A DNA stretch of 64,000 nucleotides from Methylobacillus methanolivorans (lineage in GTDB: Bacteria > Pseudomonadota > Gammaproteobacteria > Burkholderiales > Methylophilaceae), in the NCBI RefSeq assembly GCF_020531845.1, contig NZ_JAJAVF010000002.1:216533-280532 (forward strand). The letters are read 5' to 3'. Each line of letters opens with the position of its first letter. The first letter of the stretch is position 1. Made by a program: the position numbers and the translations under genes. The notes under the pieces were generated by a model. That model saw nothing but the letters and a program-made list of their open reading frames with translations, was not told the DNA's origin and did not search any database. Shown here in pieces: positions 27,432 to 38,176 of this stretch.

Positions 27432-27455
27432 AGGCCATGCAGTGCTGCATGGCCT
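27432..27455 (-). other. Perfect hairpin in the gnd-zwf intergenic region
   Basis: AGGCCATGCA (27432-27441), GTGC loop, TGCATGGCCT (27446-27455): a 10 bp stem with no mismatch. On the minus strand no T-run follows, so it is unlikely to be a simple terminator; an mRNA processing or stability element is possible. Confidence 0.5.
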
Positions 27456-27464
27456 TTAGTTTTA

Positions 27465-28376
27465 TTACTTGGTCTTGACGGCGTGGCCACCGAAGGCATT
27501 GCGCATCAGCGACAGCAATTTGTAGCTATAACCCTTGGAATCCTGGCTTCTGAAGCGTGCTTGCAATGCCACGGTTAGCACAGGTGCTGCTACACCTTGA
27601 TCCACGGCTTCAACCACGGTCCAACGACCTTCGCCGGAGTCAGCAACATAAGGGGCAATCGAGGACAGTTCTTGGTCATGCGCCAAGGCTTCAGCAGTGA
27701 GGTCCAGCAGCCAGCTACGCACGACAGAACCATGACGCCAGAGCTCGGTAATCTGGGCCAAGTCTAGGTTGAATTCTTCCTTACCCTTGAGCAGGTCCAG
27801 GCCTTCAGCAAATGCCTGCATCATGCCGTATTCGATGCCGTTGTGGATCATCTTGGTGAAGTGACCAGAGCCAATCGGGCCTACATGTGCCCACCCACGG
27901 TCTTCATGAGTCAGTGCTTTGGCGATAGGCTCAATGGTGTCAGCTGCTTCCTTGGTGCCACCGTACATCAGGCAGTAGCCGTTCTCTAAACCCCAGACCC
28001 CACCGGAAGTACCGCAGTCAATGAAATCAATGCCTTGCTCTGCCAGCCATGCACCACGGCGTTGGCTATGCTTGTAGTTTGAGTTGCCGCCATCGATGAT
28101 GATGTCGCCCTTATCCAGCAAGGGAACCAAATCCTTGATCTGGTTTTCGGTGATTTCGCCGCTAGGCAGCATAATCCACACGATTTTCTTGGGCTCGCCA
28201 GATAACTTGGATACCGCATCTGCGACGGAGCTGGCTGGAATCATGCCGTTGGCCTGGGATATCTGGTTAACAGCATCCTGATTGAAGTCAAAACCGACGA
28301 CTTCGATACCATTTTTCAGGAGGCGGCGCGCCATGTTGCCACCCATTTTTCCTAGGCCGATGATTGCAAGTTTCAT
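27465..28376 (-). CDS. gnd: 6-phosphogluconate dehydrogenase, decarboxylating, short NAD-type
   Basis: 303 aa, far shorter than the 470 aa NADP enzyme of E. coli and typical of the short GndA/YqeC class that often prefers NAD. It converts 6-phosphogluconate to ribulose-5-phosphate, CO2 and reduced cofactor. The dinucleotide motif is GLGKMGGNMARRL. IDGGNSNY, the catalytic GPIGSGHFTKMIHNGIEYGMMQA block and a C-terminal all-helical domain follow. The start at 28376 has AGGA eight bases upstream; an ATG at 28436 would add 20 unrelated residues. It is first in gnd-zwf and diverges from pgl. Confidence 0.95.
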   Translation of the reverse strand: MKLAIIGLGKMGGNMARRLLKNGIEVVGFDFNQDAVNQISQANGMIPASSVADAVSKLSGEPKKIVWIMLPSGEITENQIKDLVPLLDKGDIIIDGGNSNYKHSQRRGAWLAEQGIDFIDCGTSGGVWGLENGYCLMYGGTKEAADTIEPIAKALTHEDRGWAHVGPIGSGHFTKMIHNGIEYGMMQAFAEGLDLLKGKEEFNLDLAQITELWRHGSVVRSWLLDLTAEALAHDQELSSIAPYVADSGEGRWTVVEAVDQGVAAPVLTVALQARFRSQDSKGYSYKLLSLMRNAFGGHAVKTK

Positions 28377-28524
28377 TGAATATTTCCTTGATGAGGATGA
28401 TGCCATCTGCATGGATCCGTGCTGCCTTTTGGGCAAGACTGATTTTTGATGAGATGGGCCGGGGTTGATAATGTTAAAATTCTCAAGATACAGCCCAGCA
28501 ATTATAACGTGAAGGTTTTATATC

Positions 28525-29232
28525 ATGCAAAATACAACACAGTCCCTGGTGGTCAATGGCCAGGTGAGTCGATGGCAGGTGTATACGGCACAAGAGGCTC
28601 TTAACAGTAGCGCAGTCGAGCATATTGAAGCAGCTGCGCGTAATGCGATTGCCGGACATGGCAAGTTCAGTATTGTATTGGCAGGCGGTAGCACCCCTAA
28701 GAGTATCTATCAATTGTTGCCTCAGATAGAAACCGATTGGAGCAAATGGCATGTGTTCTATGGTGATGATCGTTGCCTGCCGCCAGAGCACGAGGAACGC
28801 AATAGCCTGATGGCACATGAGGCTTGGCTCAAGCATGTGGCGATCCCTTCATCACAGATTCATGACATTCCCGCTGAGCGTGGCCCTGTTGAAGCTGCTC
28901 AATCCTATAGCCAAACTTTGGCTGATTTGGGTAACTTCGACTTGGTCTTATTGGGGTTGGGCGAAGATGGTCATACTGCCAGCTTATTCCCTGGCCATAC
29001 TTGGGATGATGCCCAAGCTGCCGTGCCCGTGTTTGGCGCACCCAAGCCGCCGCCAGAGCGGGTCTCCATTAGTGCTGCCCGCTTGGGCCAGGCGCATGAG
29101 GTGATCTTCTTTGTGACTGGGGCAGGTAAGCAGGACGCAGTCGATAACTGGCGGCGTGGTGAGCCTATTCCAGCCAGCCTGATCAAGCCCAAGAATGGCG
29201 TGGATGTTTACATTTTTGGCGTGAACCTATAG
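28525..29232 (+). CDS. pgl: 6-phosphogluconolactonase
   Basis: 235 aa DevB-type enzyme that hydrolyses 6-phosphogluconolactone, the step between zwf and gnd. LAGGSTPKSIYQLL, the DDRCLPPEHEERN segment, LLGLGEDGHTASLFPG and the late SISAARL are the family signatures. It diverges from gnd across about 150 bases that should hold both promoters. Confidence 0.95.
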   Translation: MQNTTQSLVVNGQVSRWQVYTAQEALNSSAVEHIEAAARNAIAGHGKFSIVLAGGSTPKSIYQLLPQIETDWSKWHVFYGDDRCLPPEHEERNSLMAHEAWLKHVAIPSSQIHDIPAERGPVEAAQSYSQTLADLGNFDLVLLGLGEDGHTASLFPGHTWDDAQAAVPVFGAPKPPPERVSISAARLGQAHEVIFFVTGAGKQDAVDNWRRGEPIPASLIKPKNGVDVYIFGVNL

Positions 29233-29282
29233 CGGAGCTATGCCGTGCCTTTTTGGGAGGCTCGGCATGCTGTGAATAGAAT

Positions 29283-29302
29283 AAAGGCCCGGTAGGGCCT
29301 TT
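29283..29302. terminator. Short terminator between convergent pgl and apbC
   Basis: AAAGGCCC (29283-29290), GGTA, GGGCCTTT (29295-29302): an 8 bp palindromic stem between two convergent genes. Confidence 0.7.
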
Positions 29303-29307
29303 ATCAT

Positions 29308-30396
29308 TTAAGTCTTCTGGATAACGATGTTGGGGAACTTGCTGCTGTAATCCTGGCTTAAGGCGGCAAGCTTGACTGCGGCGCGGCGAGCGATAGATTT
29401 GTAAGTGTTGGCAATCTGGCCTGTCGGGTCGGCGACTACGGTAGGTTTGCCGCTATCGGTTTCTTCGCGGATACGGATATCCAGCGGTAGGCTGCCTAAG
29501 AGTTCGCTGTTGTAGTCAGCGCACATTTTTGCCGCACCGCCAGTGCCGAAGATATGTTCTTCATGTCCACATTGTGAGCAGATGTGCGTGCTCATGTTCT
29601 CGACAATACCGAGTATCGGAATACCCACTTTTTCGAACATTTTGAGCCCCTTGCGTGCATCCAGCAGTGCAATGTCCTGTGGTGTGGTGACGATGATGGC
29701 GCCAGTGACCGGCACTTTCTGTGCCAAGGTGAGCTGGATATCCCCTGTGCCCGGTGGTAGGTCGACGACCAGATAATCCAGGTCTTTCCAGCGTGTGTCC
29801 CGCAGTAGCTGCTCCAATGCGCCGACTACCATGGGCCCACGCCAGACCATCGGAGTATCGACATCGACGAGGAAACCAATGGACATGGCCTGTACACCAT
29901 AGTGCTCAAGCGGCTCCATGCTTTTTCCATCTGTGCTTTCTGGCGTACCTTTTAGCCCCAGCATTTGTGGTTGCGACGGGCCATAAATATCGGCATCAAG
30001 AATGCCGACGCGTGCACCCTCGGTGGCTAGAGCCAAGGCCAGGTTGACTGCTGTCGTGGATTTGCCAACGCCGCCCTTACCCGATGCGACCGCGATAATA
30101 TTTTTGACGTTGGGAATGAGTTGAACGCCACGTTGCACCTTGTGCGAAACGATACGGCTGGTAACGCCAACCGTGACGTTATCGACCTCGGGTAACGTCT
30201 TGACTGCCTGTGTGACCAAGTCCCGGATATTCGCCAGAATGCTCTGCGCGGGGTAGTCAAGCACAATGTCGACCGAAACATGACTGCCGTTGATGGCAAT
30301 TTGGCGTGCAGATTTACTGCTCACTAAGTCTTTGCCCGTATTGGGGTCAATCACGGTACGAAGGGTATCTTGCACCTGGGATTCGGTAAGTGGCAT
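29308..30396 (-). CDS. apbC: Mrp/ApbC-type iron-sulfur carrier ATPase
   Basis: 362 aa. An N-terminal MIP18-like domain (about 1-85) is joined to a P-loop ATPase. The deviant Walker A ASGKGGVGKST is near residue 105, DADIYGPSQPQMLG follows, and a C-terminal CSQCG pair binds the bridging 4Fe-4S cluster. It transfers Fe-S clusters to target proteins. It diverges from metG. Confidence 0.93.
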   Translation of the reverse strand: MPLTESQVQDTLRTVIDPNTGKDLVSSKSARQIAINGSHVSVDIVLDYPAQSILANIRDLVTQAVKTLPEVDNVTVGVTSRIVSHKVQRGVQLIPNVKNIIAVASGKGGVGKSTTAVNLALALATEGARVGILDADIYGPSQPQMLGLKGTPESTDGKSMEPLEHYGVQAMSIGFLVDVDTPMVWRGPMVVGALEQLLRDTRWKDLDYLVVDLPPGTGDIQLTLAQKVPVTGAIIVTTPQDIALLDARKGLKMFEKVGIPILGIVENMSTHICSQCGHEEHIFGTGGAAKMCADYNSELLGSLPLDIRIREETDSGKPTVVADPTGQIANTYKSIARRAAVKLAALSQDYSSKFPNIVIQKT

Positions 30397-30506
30397 GGGG
30401 GTTCCTGCAAATTCGTTGGACGGGACATTCTAGCGCATGCGGATTGCTTATGTGAAACCCTGGCAGTTTGTTAGAATAAGAGATTCTATTTGTTGCCTGT
30501 TAGTTG

Positions 30507-32582
30507 ATGACTATGTCTGGAAATATCCCCGCTAATTCTTCGAATGCACCACGCAAATTACTGGTTACCTCTGCCTTGCCTTATGCCAATGGCAGCATCC
30601 ACCTTGGTCATATGGTGGAATACGTGCAGAGCGATGTCTGGGTGAGGTTCCAGAAGATGCAAGGCAATACCGTGCATTACGTCTGTGCGGATGATACTCA
30701 TGGCACGCCCATCATGTTGCGTGCTGAAAAGGAAGGTATTACACCGGAAGAGCTCATCAGCCGGGTGCATAGCGAGCACTATGCTGACTTCACCGATTTT
30801 CTCGTTGCTTTTGATAATTACTATTCGACCAACTCCGAGGAGAATCGCGAGTTGTCTGGCCGTATTTATCGCGAACTCAAGGCGAATGACAAGATCGCGA
30901 CACGCACGATAGAGCAGTATTACGATCCAGTGAAGAACATGTTCTTGCCTGATCGCTTTATCAAGGGTGAATGTCCAAAATGTCATGCCAAGGATCAATA
31001 CGGTGACTCCTGTGAAGTATGTGGAACGACTTATAGCCCGACCGAGTTGATCAGTCCTTATTCTGCTGTATCAGGTGCCACACCGGTGCGCAAGCAAACC
31101 GAGCATTATTTCTTCAAGTTGAGCGAGTGTGAGGATTTCCTCAAGCAATGGACACGTTCTGGCACTTTGCAGCTTGAAGCTGCCAACAAGATGGGGGAGT
31201 GGTTTGAGTCCGGTCTTTCGGATTGGGACATTTCCCGTGATGCGCCATATTTCGGCTTCGAGATTCCTGATGCTCCAGGCAAGTATTTCTATGTCTGGCT
31301 GGATGCGCCTATCGGCTACATGGCAAGTTTCAAGAACCTGGCAACACGCGCAGGCCTGGATTTTGACGAATACTGGAAGCCAGATAGCCAAGCCGAGTTA
31401 TATCACTTCATAGGAAAGGATATCCTGTACTTCCATGCCTTGTTCTGGCCTGCCACATTGAAGTTTTCCGGCTATCGTCAGCCTACGCAAATCTTCGCCC
31501 ACGGTTTCCTCACGGTGAACGGCGAAAAAATGTCTAAGTCACGAGGTACCTTCATCACGGCACGCAGCTATCTTGATCATGTGAAGAACCCCGAATACTT
31601 GCGTTATTACTATGCGGCCAAGCTCAACGGTACCATGGAGGATATTGACCTCAACCTGGAAGATTTCGTCGCGCGCGTGAATAGTGATCTGGTAGGCAAG
31701 TACATCAACATTGCTAGCCGTACTGCTGGCTTCATTGCCAAGCGCTTTGATAGCAAGTTGGGTGCCGTAGGAGAAAATGCAGTGATCGCTGAGTTGCGAG
31801 CTGCTGCGAATGGCATTCGCGACAGTTTTGCCAATCGTGATACCGCACGCGCCTTGCGCGACATCATGGCACTGGCGGACAAGGCCAATGCCTATGTGGC
31901 AGAGCATGCGCCATGGGATATGGCCAAGCACCCCGAGCAAGCAGAGGCGCTGCATGAAGTCTGCTCTGCTGCCCTGGAAATATTCCGCCTACTCACTTTG
32001 TACCTCAAGCCGGTTTTGCCAGGATTGGCGCAATCTATTGAGGTATTCCTCAATATTGCCCCATTGACTTGGGCAGATATTAATCGTCCATTACCCGCTG
32101 GTCACCAAATACAGACCTATCAACACCTGATCACTCGTATTGATCCCAAGCACGTCGAGGCTATGGTGGCAGCTAATAAAGAGTCATTGCAATCTCAAGT
32201 GGCTCCAGTGCCGGCGCAACAGCAGGCTACTCCAGAGTCCTCATTAGAGGGGTCGTATATCTCGATTGATGATTTTACCAAGGTAGATTTACGTATCGCC
32301 CGCATCGCTAATGCGGAGCATGTTGAAGGGGCAGAAAAATTGCTCAGGTTGAGTTTGGATATTGGTGAAGATAAGCCACGCCAAGTATTTGCAGGCATCA
32401 AATCTGCCTATGACCCTGAAAGCCTGAAGGGACGTTTGACCGTGATGGTGGCTAACCTGGCTCCCCGCAAGATGAAGTTTGGCTTGTCAGAAGGTATGGT
32501 GCTGGCAGCGAGCGATGAACGAGGTGGGCCATTTATCTTGTCGCCGGATAGTGGTGCTGCCCCGGGAATGCGTGTCAAATAA
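30507..32582 (+). CDS. metG: Methionyl-tRNA synthetase
   Basis: 691 aa class I synthetase. HIGH-type motif in [12 protein letters not shown]; zinc-binding [25 protein letters not shown] in [10 protein letters not shown]; a C-terminal tRNA-binding domain (EMAP/Arc1p-like, about 590-691, [14 protein letters not shown]). Start chosen at the ATG at 30507; a later in-frame ATG at 30513 is also possible. Neither has a strong ribosome site. Confidence 0.97.
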   Translation: MTMSGNIPANSSNAPRKLLVTSALPYANGSIHLGHMVEYVQSDVWVRFQKMQGNTVHYVCADDTHGTPIMLRAEKEGITPEELISRVHSEHYADFTDFLVAFDNYYSTNSEENRELSGRIYRELKANDKIATRTIEQYYDPVKNMFLPDRFIKGECPKCHAKDQYGDSCEVCGTTYSPTELISPYSAVSGATPVRKQTEHYFFKLSECEDFLKQWTRSGTLQLEAANKMGEWFESGLSDWDISRDAPYFGFEIPDAPGKYFYVWLDAPIGYMASFKNLATRAGLDFDEYWKPDSQAELYHFIGKDILYFHALFWPATLKFSGYRQPTQIFAHGFLTVNGEKMSKSRGTFITARSYLDHVKNPEYLRYYYAAKLNGTMEDIDLNLEDFVARVNSDLVGKYINIASRTAGFIAKRFDSKLGAVGENAVIAELRAAANGIRDSFANRDTARALRDIMALADKANAYVAEHAPWDMAKHPEQAEALHEVCSAALEIFRLLTLYLKPVLPGLAQSIEVFLNIAPLTWADINRPLPAGHQIQTYQHLITRIDPKHVEAMVAANKESLQSQVAPVPAQQQATPESSLEGSYISIDDFTKVDLRIARIANAEHVEGAEKLLRLSLDIGEDKPRQVFAGIKSAYDPESLKGRLTVMVANLAPRKMKFGLSEGMVLAASDERGGPFILSPDSGAAPGMRVK

Positions 32583-32602
32583 TAGACATATTGAGATGAT
32601 GT

Positions 32603-32633
32603 AAAAATCCCCGCTAGAGGCGGGGATTTTTTT
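32603..32633. terminator. Terminator after metG
   Basis: AAATCCCCGC pairs with GCGGGGATTT, then further T. The A-run on the left lets it serve the convergent comEA-like gene too. Confidence 0.9.
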
Positions 32634-32643
32634 GTGAGAATTT

Positions 32644-32943
32644 TTAGTTAGTTTTCTTTTCTGGCTTGGCAGCAGGGGCTTTAGCAGATTTTCCTACTGA
32701 TAATTCACTGCGTAAATTATCGACACTCTTTTTGCCAAACCCTTTCACATTATCAAGCTCATCCACAGTCTTAAATCCGCCATGGGATTTGCGATAGTCA
32801 ACAATTGCTTGAGCCTTGGCCGGGCCAATGCCCTTAACTGATTCGAGTTCTGTGACAGATGCAGTATTGAGATCAACAGCTGCCATGGCGCTGAATGACA
32901 GGCCCAGCGATAGCAGGATTGCAGCCCACAATGATTTCTTCAT
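32644..32943 (-). CDS. ComEA-like secreted helix-hairpin-helix protein
   Basis: 99 aa. A signal peptide ends near residue 21 (AMA/AVDL). A double helix-hairpin-helix DNA-binding domain follows (LNTASVTELESVKGIGPAKAQAI and the VKGFGKKSV repeat), then a short Lys/Ala/Pro tail. ComEA-type proteins bind incoming DNA in the periplasm during transformation. No other competence gene is in the window. The start at 32943 has GGGGAG seven bases upstream; 15 further residues upstream are not needed. Confidence 0.88.
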   Translation of the reverse strand: MKKSLWAAILLSLGLSFSAMAAVDLNTASVTELESVKGIGPAKAQAIVDYRKSHGGFKTVDELDNVKGFGKKSVDNLRSELSVGKSAKAPAAKPEKKTN

Positions 32944-33087
32944 GATGAATCTCCCCTTGAACATGGTTATCGGTTTTATGCCCGCCATTGCTGGCGGACA
33001 ACTCCATCATAAGCCTGCTAAGGATGAGCTTGTGTTAAGGAAAATCATGGAAAATGCTCCATGAAAATCATGAAACAAGCCTGGGAG

Positions 33088-33783
33088 TTATTGCTGTATA
33101 GATTGGTGAATGAGGGTTAAAGCGGCTAGTGGATCGCTTGCTTTGGTAATCGGGCGACCAATGACCAGATAGCTGGAGCCCATGGCGAGCGCTTGTGGTG
33201 GGGTGACGACGCGTGATTGGTCATCCAGGCTGGCATCCGCGGGACGAATGCCGGGGGTGACGAGGCAGAATTCACTGCCCAGGTTTCGTCGTAGCAGTGG
33301 GGCTTCCTGCGCTGAGCAGACAACGCCATCAAGCCCAGACTGTTGGGCCAATGTGGCCAGGTGCAGCACATGTTGTTCAATTGGTGCGTTGACGCCGAGT
33401 TGTTGCAAGCCGGCTTGGTCCATGCTGGTAAGCACGGTGACGGCGATGAGCAAGGGCGAATGACCGCTACGGGCAACGCCTTCTCGCGCGGCTTCCATCA
33501 TCTTGCTGCCACCGGACGCATGTACATTCAGCATCCATACCCCCAGTTTGCTAGCTGCCTCACAAGCCTTGGCCACAGTGTTGGGGATATCGTGAAACTT
33601 GAGATCCAGAAAAACAGGGAAGCCCAGGCCTACCAGTTGTTCTACCAGTTGTGGTCCCGCTGCTGTGAACAGTTCCTTGCCGATTTTGAGCTTGCAAAGC
33701 TTGGGGTCAAGTTGTTTGGCTAAGGCAAGGGCGCTCGGAGCATCAGCATAATCCAGGGCAACGATAATCTTGGGATCGGTCAT
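33088..33783 (-). CDS. pyrF: Orotidine 5'-phosphate decarboxylase
   Basis: 231 aa, group I PyrF. It makes UMP from OMP, the last step of pyrimidine synthesis. [13 protein letters not shown] opens the protein; the catalytic [12 protein letters not shown] motif is near residue 60; GIRPAD and [12 protein letters not shown] bind the phosphate. Its start overlaps the lapB stop by four bases, so it is the last gene of the lapA-lapB-pyrF string. Confidence 0.97.
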   Translation of the reverse strand: MTDPKIIVALDYADAPSALALAKQLDPKLCKLKIGKELFTAAGPQLVEQLVGLGFPVFLDLKFHDIPNTVAKACEAASKLGVWMLNVHASGGSKMMEAAREGVARSGHSPLLIAVTVLTSMDQAGLQQLGVNAPIEQHVLHLATLAQQSGLDGVVCSAQEAPLLRRNLGSEFCLVTPGIRPADASLDDQSRVVTPPQALAMGSSYLVIGRPITKASDPLAALTLIHQSIQQ

Positions 33784-34943
33784 ACAGCAGATTCTTTGGT
33801 TTCAGGTGATAGGGATTCCCAGGCATTACATGCTGGGCACTGCCAGTGGAAATTCCGGGCGCGGAAGCCGCATTGGTCGCAGTAATGTGCACTACGATTA
33901 CCAATGGCATAACGTACAGTTTGTTGCATCAACAAGGCGTCTTGTTGGTTGGCACCTTCCATCAGGGATTGCGCTCGTAGAAGTTGATCCAGGGTTTGCA
34001 GGCTGGGCTTGCGGCGCAGTTCTTCACGGGCCAGTGCTTCAGCGCTTGCGGCCCCTTCTTCGCTCAAGGTGGTTTCATATACCAGGTTGAGCATCGAGGG
34101 TAGTTTGTATGCCTGTAAATAACCCTTGAGTAAGCTAATACCTTCATCCAGATTATTTAGCGCCTTGTAGCTATTAAGTAGTTTGGGTGCTACCAGGCCG
34201 AGGTATTCAGGGCGTTGGAATTCAACGCGTTTCCAGAATGAGATGGCTTGCTTGTGGTTGCCAGTAGCCGCTTCGAGGTCACCTAGCATGATGTTGGCGC
34301 GCACGCAGCGCTTATCGGCTTCAATCGCCATATCCAAGGCATGACGGGCACTATGAGTATCATGCTCAAGAATGGATTTCATGGCAATTTCACAATGGAA
34401 TTGTGCCACTTCCTTGCGGAAGGAAATACCAGACAGGCGCTCCAGTTCAATCGCACTCTTGATCGCGTGATTCCATTCGCGTTCGCGGATATAGATTTCC
34501 AGTAGAGCACGTAATGCGGTTTGCTTGTAGCGGCTATCGTGCAATGAGGTGAAGAGTTCCTCTGCCCGGTCAAACAGGCCTGCCTTGAGGTAATCTTGTG
34601 CCAGTTCGGCCATCACGGCCTGTTTCTGTTGATCAGGCAGTTCCTTGCGTTCCAGCAGGTTGAGATGCAAGTGGATGGCACGATCCACTTCGCCACGGCG
34701 GCGGAACAGGCTGCCTAATGCGAAATGTAACTCCATGGAGTCTGCATTCGCTTGCACGGCCTCAATAAAAGCTTCGATGGCCTTGTCGTGCTGATCACTG
34801 ATGAGGAAATTCAAACCCTTGAAGTATGCTGCAGGCAATGCGGTAGATTCGGTCAGCAGTTGGTTGATGTCTACCCGTGCGGCCAGCCAGCCTAAGGTGA
34901 AGAAGAGGGGAAGGGCGAGTAGCCACCAGTATTCAAATTCCAT
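33780..34943 (-). CDS. lapB: LapB (YciM) lipopolysaccharide assembly protein
   Basis: 387 aa. An N-terminal membrane anchor (about 4-22) is followed by some nine TPR repeats in the cytoplasm and a C-terminal rubredoxin-like zinc knuckle (CDQCGF and CPACNAW). In E. coli LapB links LpxC turnover by FtsH to lipopolysaccharide export. It is next to lapA, as usual. Confidence 0.95.
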   Translation of the reverse strand: MEFEYWWLLALPLFFTLGWLAARVDINQLLTESTALPAAYFKGLNFLISDQHDKAIEAFIEAVQANADSMELHFALGSLFRRRGEVDRAIHLHLNLLERKELPDQQKQAVMAELAQDYLKAGLFDRAEELFTSLHDSRYKQTALRALLEIYIREREWNHAIKSAIELERLSGISFRKEVAQFHCEIAMKSILEHDTHSARHALDMAIEADKRCVRANIMLGDLEAATGNHKQAISFWKRVEFQRPEYLGLVAPKLLNSYKALNNLDEGISLLKGYLQAYKLPSMLNLVYETTLSEEGAASAEALAREELRRKPSLQTLDQLLRAQSLMEGANQQDALLMQQTVRYAIGNRSAHYCDQCGFRARNFHWQCPACNAWESLSPETKESAV

Positions 34944-35011
34944 GATTAATTTCCGAGCCTGCCATCAATGTGACAAGCATTTTGCTAAGGATGACGATAC
35001 GAATATACGTA

Positions 35012-35269
35012 CTACTTGTTCATCTTCAGGTTCTTGATTTCTTTTTCCAGTGCAAGTAGCTTGCGGCGTTGGCTGATTAGCGAGCCCAGGCAAGCAATGA
35101 CACCAGCGATGATGCCAGTAAAGAACGTAACCAGCAGCATGAGGGATAGCGGTGCTCTCCATGAGTAGCCAAGGTAATAAGCCAGTTCAACAGGCTCCGC
35201 ATTCTTGAAGGCAAACCCCAGCAGCAGGATGAACAGCAAAACGCTAAGTATCGTGTATAAGGTGCGCAT
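35012..35269 (-). CDS. lapA: LapA (YciS), DUF1049 membrane protein
   Basis: 85 aa with two membrane segments (about 5-22 and 40-62) and a basic coiled C-terminus (KLLALEKEIKNLK). This is the LapA pattern, the small partner of LapB. It sits 68 bases before lapB and just after the ihfB terminator, so lapA probably starts a new transcript. Confidence 0.92.
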   Translation of the reverse strand: MRTLYTILSVLLFILLLGFAFKNAEPVELAYYLGYSWRAPLSLMLLVTFFTGIIAGVIACLGSLISQRRKLLALEKEIKNLKMNK

Positions 35270-35315
35270 CCCCTGATTTTACCCAAGCATCACCAAAACG
35301 TGCGGAATTCGATGT

Positions 35316-35361
35316 AAAAAAATAAAAAAGCGGTAGCACCATTGAGGATGCTACCGCTTTT
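35316..35361 (-). terminator. Terminator after ihfB
   Basis: AAAAGCGGTAGCA (35326-35338) pairs perfectly with TGCTACCGCTTTT (35349-35361) around a ten-base loop. On the minus strand a T-rich run follows. Confidence 0.92.
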
Positions 35362-35391
35362 CCTAGCACAACAAACGAGTTGTTGGTGTGC

Positions 35392-35679
35392 TTAATTGCT
35401 GTCGCCGTCTACACGCTCGCGCAATTCCTTGCCAGCTTTGAAGTGAGGTACATGTTTCTCCGGTACCTGTACTTTTTCACCTGTCTTAGGATTGCGACCA
35501 AGACGTGGTGGGCGGTAGTTCAAACTGAAACTACCAAAACCACGAATCTCAATTCGTTCACCGGAAGCCAAGTTATCCGTCATGGAATCAAGGATAGCCT
35601 TGACGGAAAGTTCTGCATCCTTGACAACCAGTTGCGGAAAGCGCGCAGCCAAGTTGGCAATCAACTCCGATTTGGTCAT
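35392..35679 (-). CDS. ihfB: Integration host factor beta subunit
   Basis: 95 aa HU/IHF fold. MTKSELI start, [14 protein letters not shown] in the beta arm and the GRNPKTGE tip are present. It bends DNA as a heterodimer with IhfA; bending often assists sigma-54 promoters such as the two in this window. It follows rpsA by 12 bases, the conserved arrangement. Confidence 0.98.
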   Translation of the reverse strand: MTKSELIANLAARFPQLVVKDAELSVKAILDSMTDNLASGERIEIRGFGSFSLNYRPPRLGRNPKTGEKVQVPEKHVPHFKAGKELRERVDGDSN

Positions 35680-35691
35680 GACGCTATGACC

Positions 35692-37401
35692 TTACTCGTT
35701 GTTTTTGCCGTCAAGCTTAGCCTTCAGCAATGCACCAAGATTGGTGGTGCCAGCAGAACCGGCATCATTGCTGAATTTTTGCAGCGCATCAGCTTCGTCA
35801 GCAAGATCCTTCGCCTTGATGGACAGGGCGATAGAGCGGTTCTTGCGGTCGATGTTGGTAATGCGGGCTTCGACTTCTTCGCCTTCCTTGAGCACGGTAG
35901 AAATGTCGTCTACCTTGTCACGGGAAACTTCAGAAGCACGCAGGTAGCCTTCTACTTCGCCTTCAAGCGTAATCACTGCGCCCTTAGCTTCGATGGACTT
36001 CACGATACCCTTAACGATAGCACCCTTGTCATTTAATGCAGTGTAAGCGCTGAATGGATCGCTATCGAGTTGCTTAACGCCAAGGGAGATGCGCTCCTTC
36101 TCAACGTCGATGCTCAGTACTACAGCTTCGAGTTCGTCACCCTTCTTGAAGTTGCGGATAGCTTCTTCACCAGATTGGTTCCAGGACAGGTCGGACAAGT
36201 GAACCAAGCCGTCGATACCACCAGGCAAGCCGATGAATACGCCGAAATCGGTGATGGACTTGATTTGACCGCTAACCTTGTCACCCTTCTTGTGGGAAGC
36301 AGCAAAGTCATCCCATGGGTTAGCCTGGCATTGCTTCATGCCCAAGGACAGACGACGACGGTCTTCGTCGATTTCCAGAATCATCACTTCTACTTCGTCG
36401 CCCAATTGAGCGATCTTGGCAGGATGTACGTTCTTGTTAGTCCAGTCCATTTCGGAAACGTGTACCAGACCTTCAATGCCTGGCTCGATTTCAACGAATG
36501 CACCGTAGTCGGTCAGGTTGGTGACCTTGCCGAACAGGCGGGTACCCACTGGGTAACGGCGGCCCAAAGCAACCCATGGATCGTCGCCCAACTGCTTGAT
36601 ACCCAGGGAAACACGGTTCTTCTCTTGATCGAACTTGAGGATCTTTGCTTCAACTTCTTCACCAACAGTCAGCACTTCAGATGGGTGCTTGACGCGACGC
36701 CATGCCAAGTCGGTAATGTGCAGCAGGCCGTCGATGCCACCCAGATCAACGAATGCGCCGTAGTCGGTGATGTTCTTGACGATACCCTTGACTACTGCGC
36801 CTTCCTTCAAGGATTCGAGCAGTGCCTCGCGGTCAGCGCCCATGGTTTCTTCCAGCACAGCGCGGCGGGAAACCACAACGTTGTTACGCTTGCGATCCAG
36901 CTTGATAACCTTGAAGTCCCATTCCTTGTTTTCAAATGGAGTCGTGTCTTTAACAGGGCGCAGATCAACCAGTGAACCTGGGAGGAATGCACGAATGCTG
37001 TTGACCATGACAGTCAGACCACCCTTGACGCGGCCATTGACCATGCCCTTGATGATGCGGGATTCGTTCATTGCTTCTTCGAGGTCTTGCCATGCAGCCA
37101 GGCGCTTGGCCTTTTCGCGGGACAGCTTGGTGGAACCATAACCATCTTCCAGGGATTCGATGCAGACTTTGACAAAGTCGCCTGCATTTACTTCGAGTTC
37201 ACCGCGATCATTGCGGAACTCGGAGGCAGGGATCACGCTTTCCGACTTTAGGCCGGCGTTGACGATAACGAAGTCATCATCAACAGAGACAACTTCAGCG
37301 GTGATCACTTCACCGGAACGCATTTCCTGGCGAGCCAGGCTTTCCTCGAACAGGGCTGCGAAGCTTTCCATGGATGAGGTTGTGGTTGAAAGGTTAGCCA
37401 T
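35692..37401 (-). CDS. rpsA: 30S ribosomal protein S1
   Basis: 569 aa with six S1 RNA-binding repeats, the full-length proteobacterial form. Repeats three to six show the [14 protein letters not shown] and [11 protein letters not shown] cores. It binds mRNA upstream of start codons. The open frame begins [14 protein letters not shown]; Met11 is an alternative start. Codon choice is narrow, as expected for a highly expressed gene, which also explains the long open frames on the opposite strand. Confidence 0.98.
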   Translation of the reverse strand: MANLSTTTSSMESFAALFEESLARQEMRSGEVITAEVVSVDDDFVIVNAGLKSESVIPASEFRNDRGELEVNAGDFVKVCIESLEDGYGSTKLSREKAKRLAAWQDLEEAMNESRIIKGMVNGRVKGGLTVMVNSIRAFLPGSLVDLRPVKDTTPFENKEWDFKVIKLDRKRNNVVVSRRAVLEETMGADREALLESLKEGAVVKGIVKNITDYGAFVDLGGIDGLLHITDLAWRRVKHPSEVLTVGEEVEAKILKFDQEKNRVSLGIKQLGDDPWVALGRRYPVGTRLFGKVTNLTDYGAFVEIEPGIEGLVHVSEMDWTNKNVHPAKIAQLGDEVEVMILEIDEDRRRLSLGMKQCQANPWDDFAASHKKGDKVSGQIKSITDFGVFIGLPGGIDGLVHLSDLSWNQSGEEAIRNFKKGDELEAVVLSIDVEKERISLGVKQLDSDPFSAYTALNDKGAIVKGIVKSIEAKGAVITLEGEVEGYLRASEVSRDKVDDISTVLKEGEEVEARITNIDRKNRSIALSIKAKDLADEADALQKFSNDAGSAGTTNLGALLKAKLDGKNNE

Positions 37402-37483
37402 TAAAAAAATATCCAGATAATCCCGCCGTGCAGCGGGGCTAAATTAAAAAAACCATGAACCGGTGAGATTCACGGCGCTAGTA

Positions 37484-38173
37484 CTACAAAACTTGTTTGT
37501 CAGTGTTGGCGCGACTGTAATCCAGGATCGCGTTTACTGCCTGGTCTATGCTAAGGTGGCTGGTTTCCAGCAACTTTGCATTCTCGCTTTTCTGCAACGG
37601 TGCAACAGATCTTTGGCTATCTCTTGCATCACGTGCTTGCAAATCTTGCAAGATTTCCGCGAGATTAGCATGGATTCCTTTTTCCATCAACTGTTTATAG
37701 CGCCTCTCGGCCCGAATCTCCGCACTGGCTGTAAGGAATATCTTGGTGCTTGCATCCGGGAAGACGACAGTGGCCATGTCCCGGCCATCTGCGACTAGGC
37801 CGGGTGCCTTGCGGAAGCTTTTTTGCAGATCAAGCAGGGCTGCGCGCAATGCAGGGTGTACGGCAACCTCAGAAGCGCCACGGCTAATTTCTTCGGTACG
37901 TACGGCTTCGGTGATGATGTCACCGTTCAGGTAAATTTCTCCTGCTGCAAAGCGTATGTCCAGATGGGTTACCATTTCCGCTAGCGCCATTTCGTCTTGC
38001 CAGTTGATGCCGTGCTTGAGCGCGGCAAGTGCGGCAATGCGGTAAATCGCACCTGAATCAAGGTAGTGGTAACCCAGGGTTGTTGCGACACGCTGCGCTA
38101 CGGTTCCCTTGCCAGAAGCAGAGGGGCCATCAATGGCAATTACAGGAATAGAGCAGGGCGATATCTCGGTCAT
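37484..38173 (-). CDS. cmk: Cytidylate kinase
   Basis: 229 aa, the long bacterial CMP kinase. P-loop IDGPSASGKGTVAQR near residue 15, YLDSGAIYR, and the late VADGRDMATVVFPDA segment with RAERRYKQL. It makes CDP and dCDP. It lies three bases from aroA and 82 from rpsA. Confidence 0.97.
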   Translation of the reverse strand: MTEISPCSIPVIAIDGPSASGKGTVAQRVATTLGYHYLDSGAIYRIAALAALKHGINWQDEMALAEMVTHLDIRFAAGEIYLNGDIITEAVRTEEISRGASEVAVHPALRAALLDLQKSFRKAPGLVADGRDMATVVFPDASTKIFLTASAEIRAERRYKQLMEKGIHANLAEILQDLQARDARDSQRSVAPLQKSENAKLLETSHLSIDQAVNAILDYSRANTDKQVL

Positions 38174-38176
38174 GGG

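Noticed and set aside
26533..27459. 308-codon plus-strand frame across zwf
   Set aside because: It is antisense to zwf and runs through the gnd-zwf hairpin; no recognisable domain.
36070..36975. 301-codon plus-strand frame inside rpsA
   Set aside because: It is antisense to S1; narrow codon use in rpsA leaves the other strand open.
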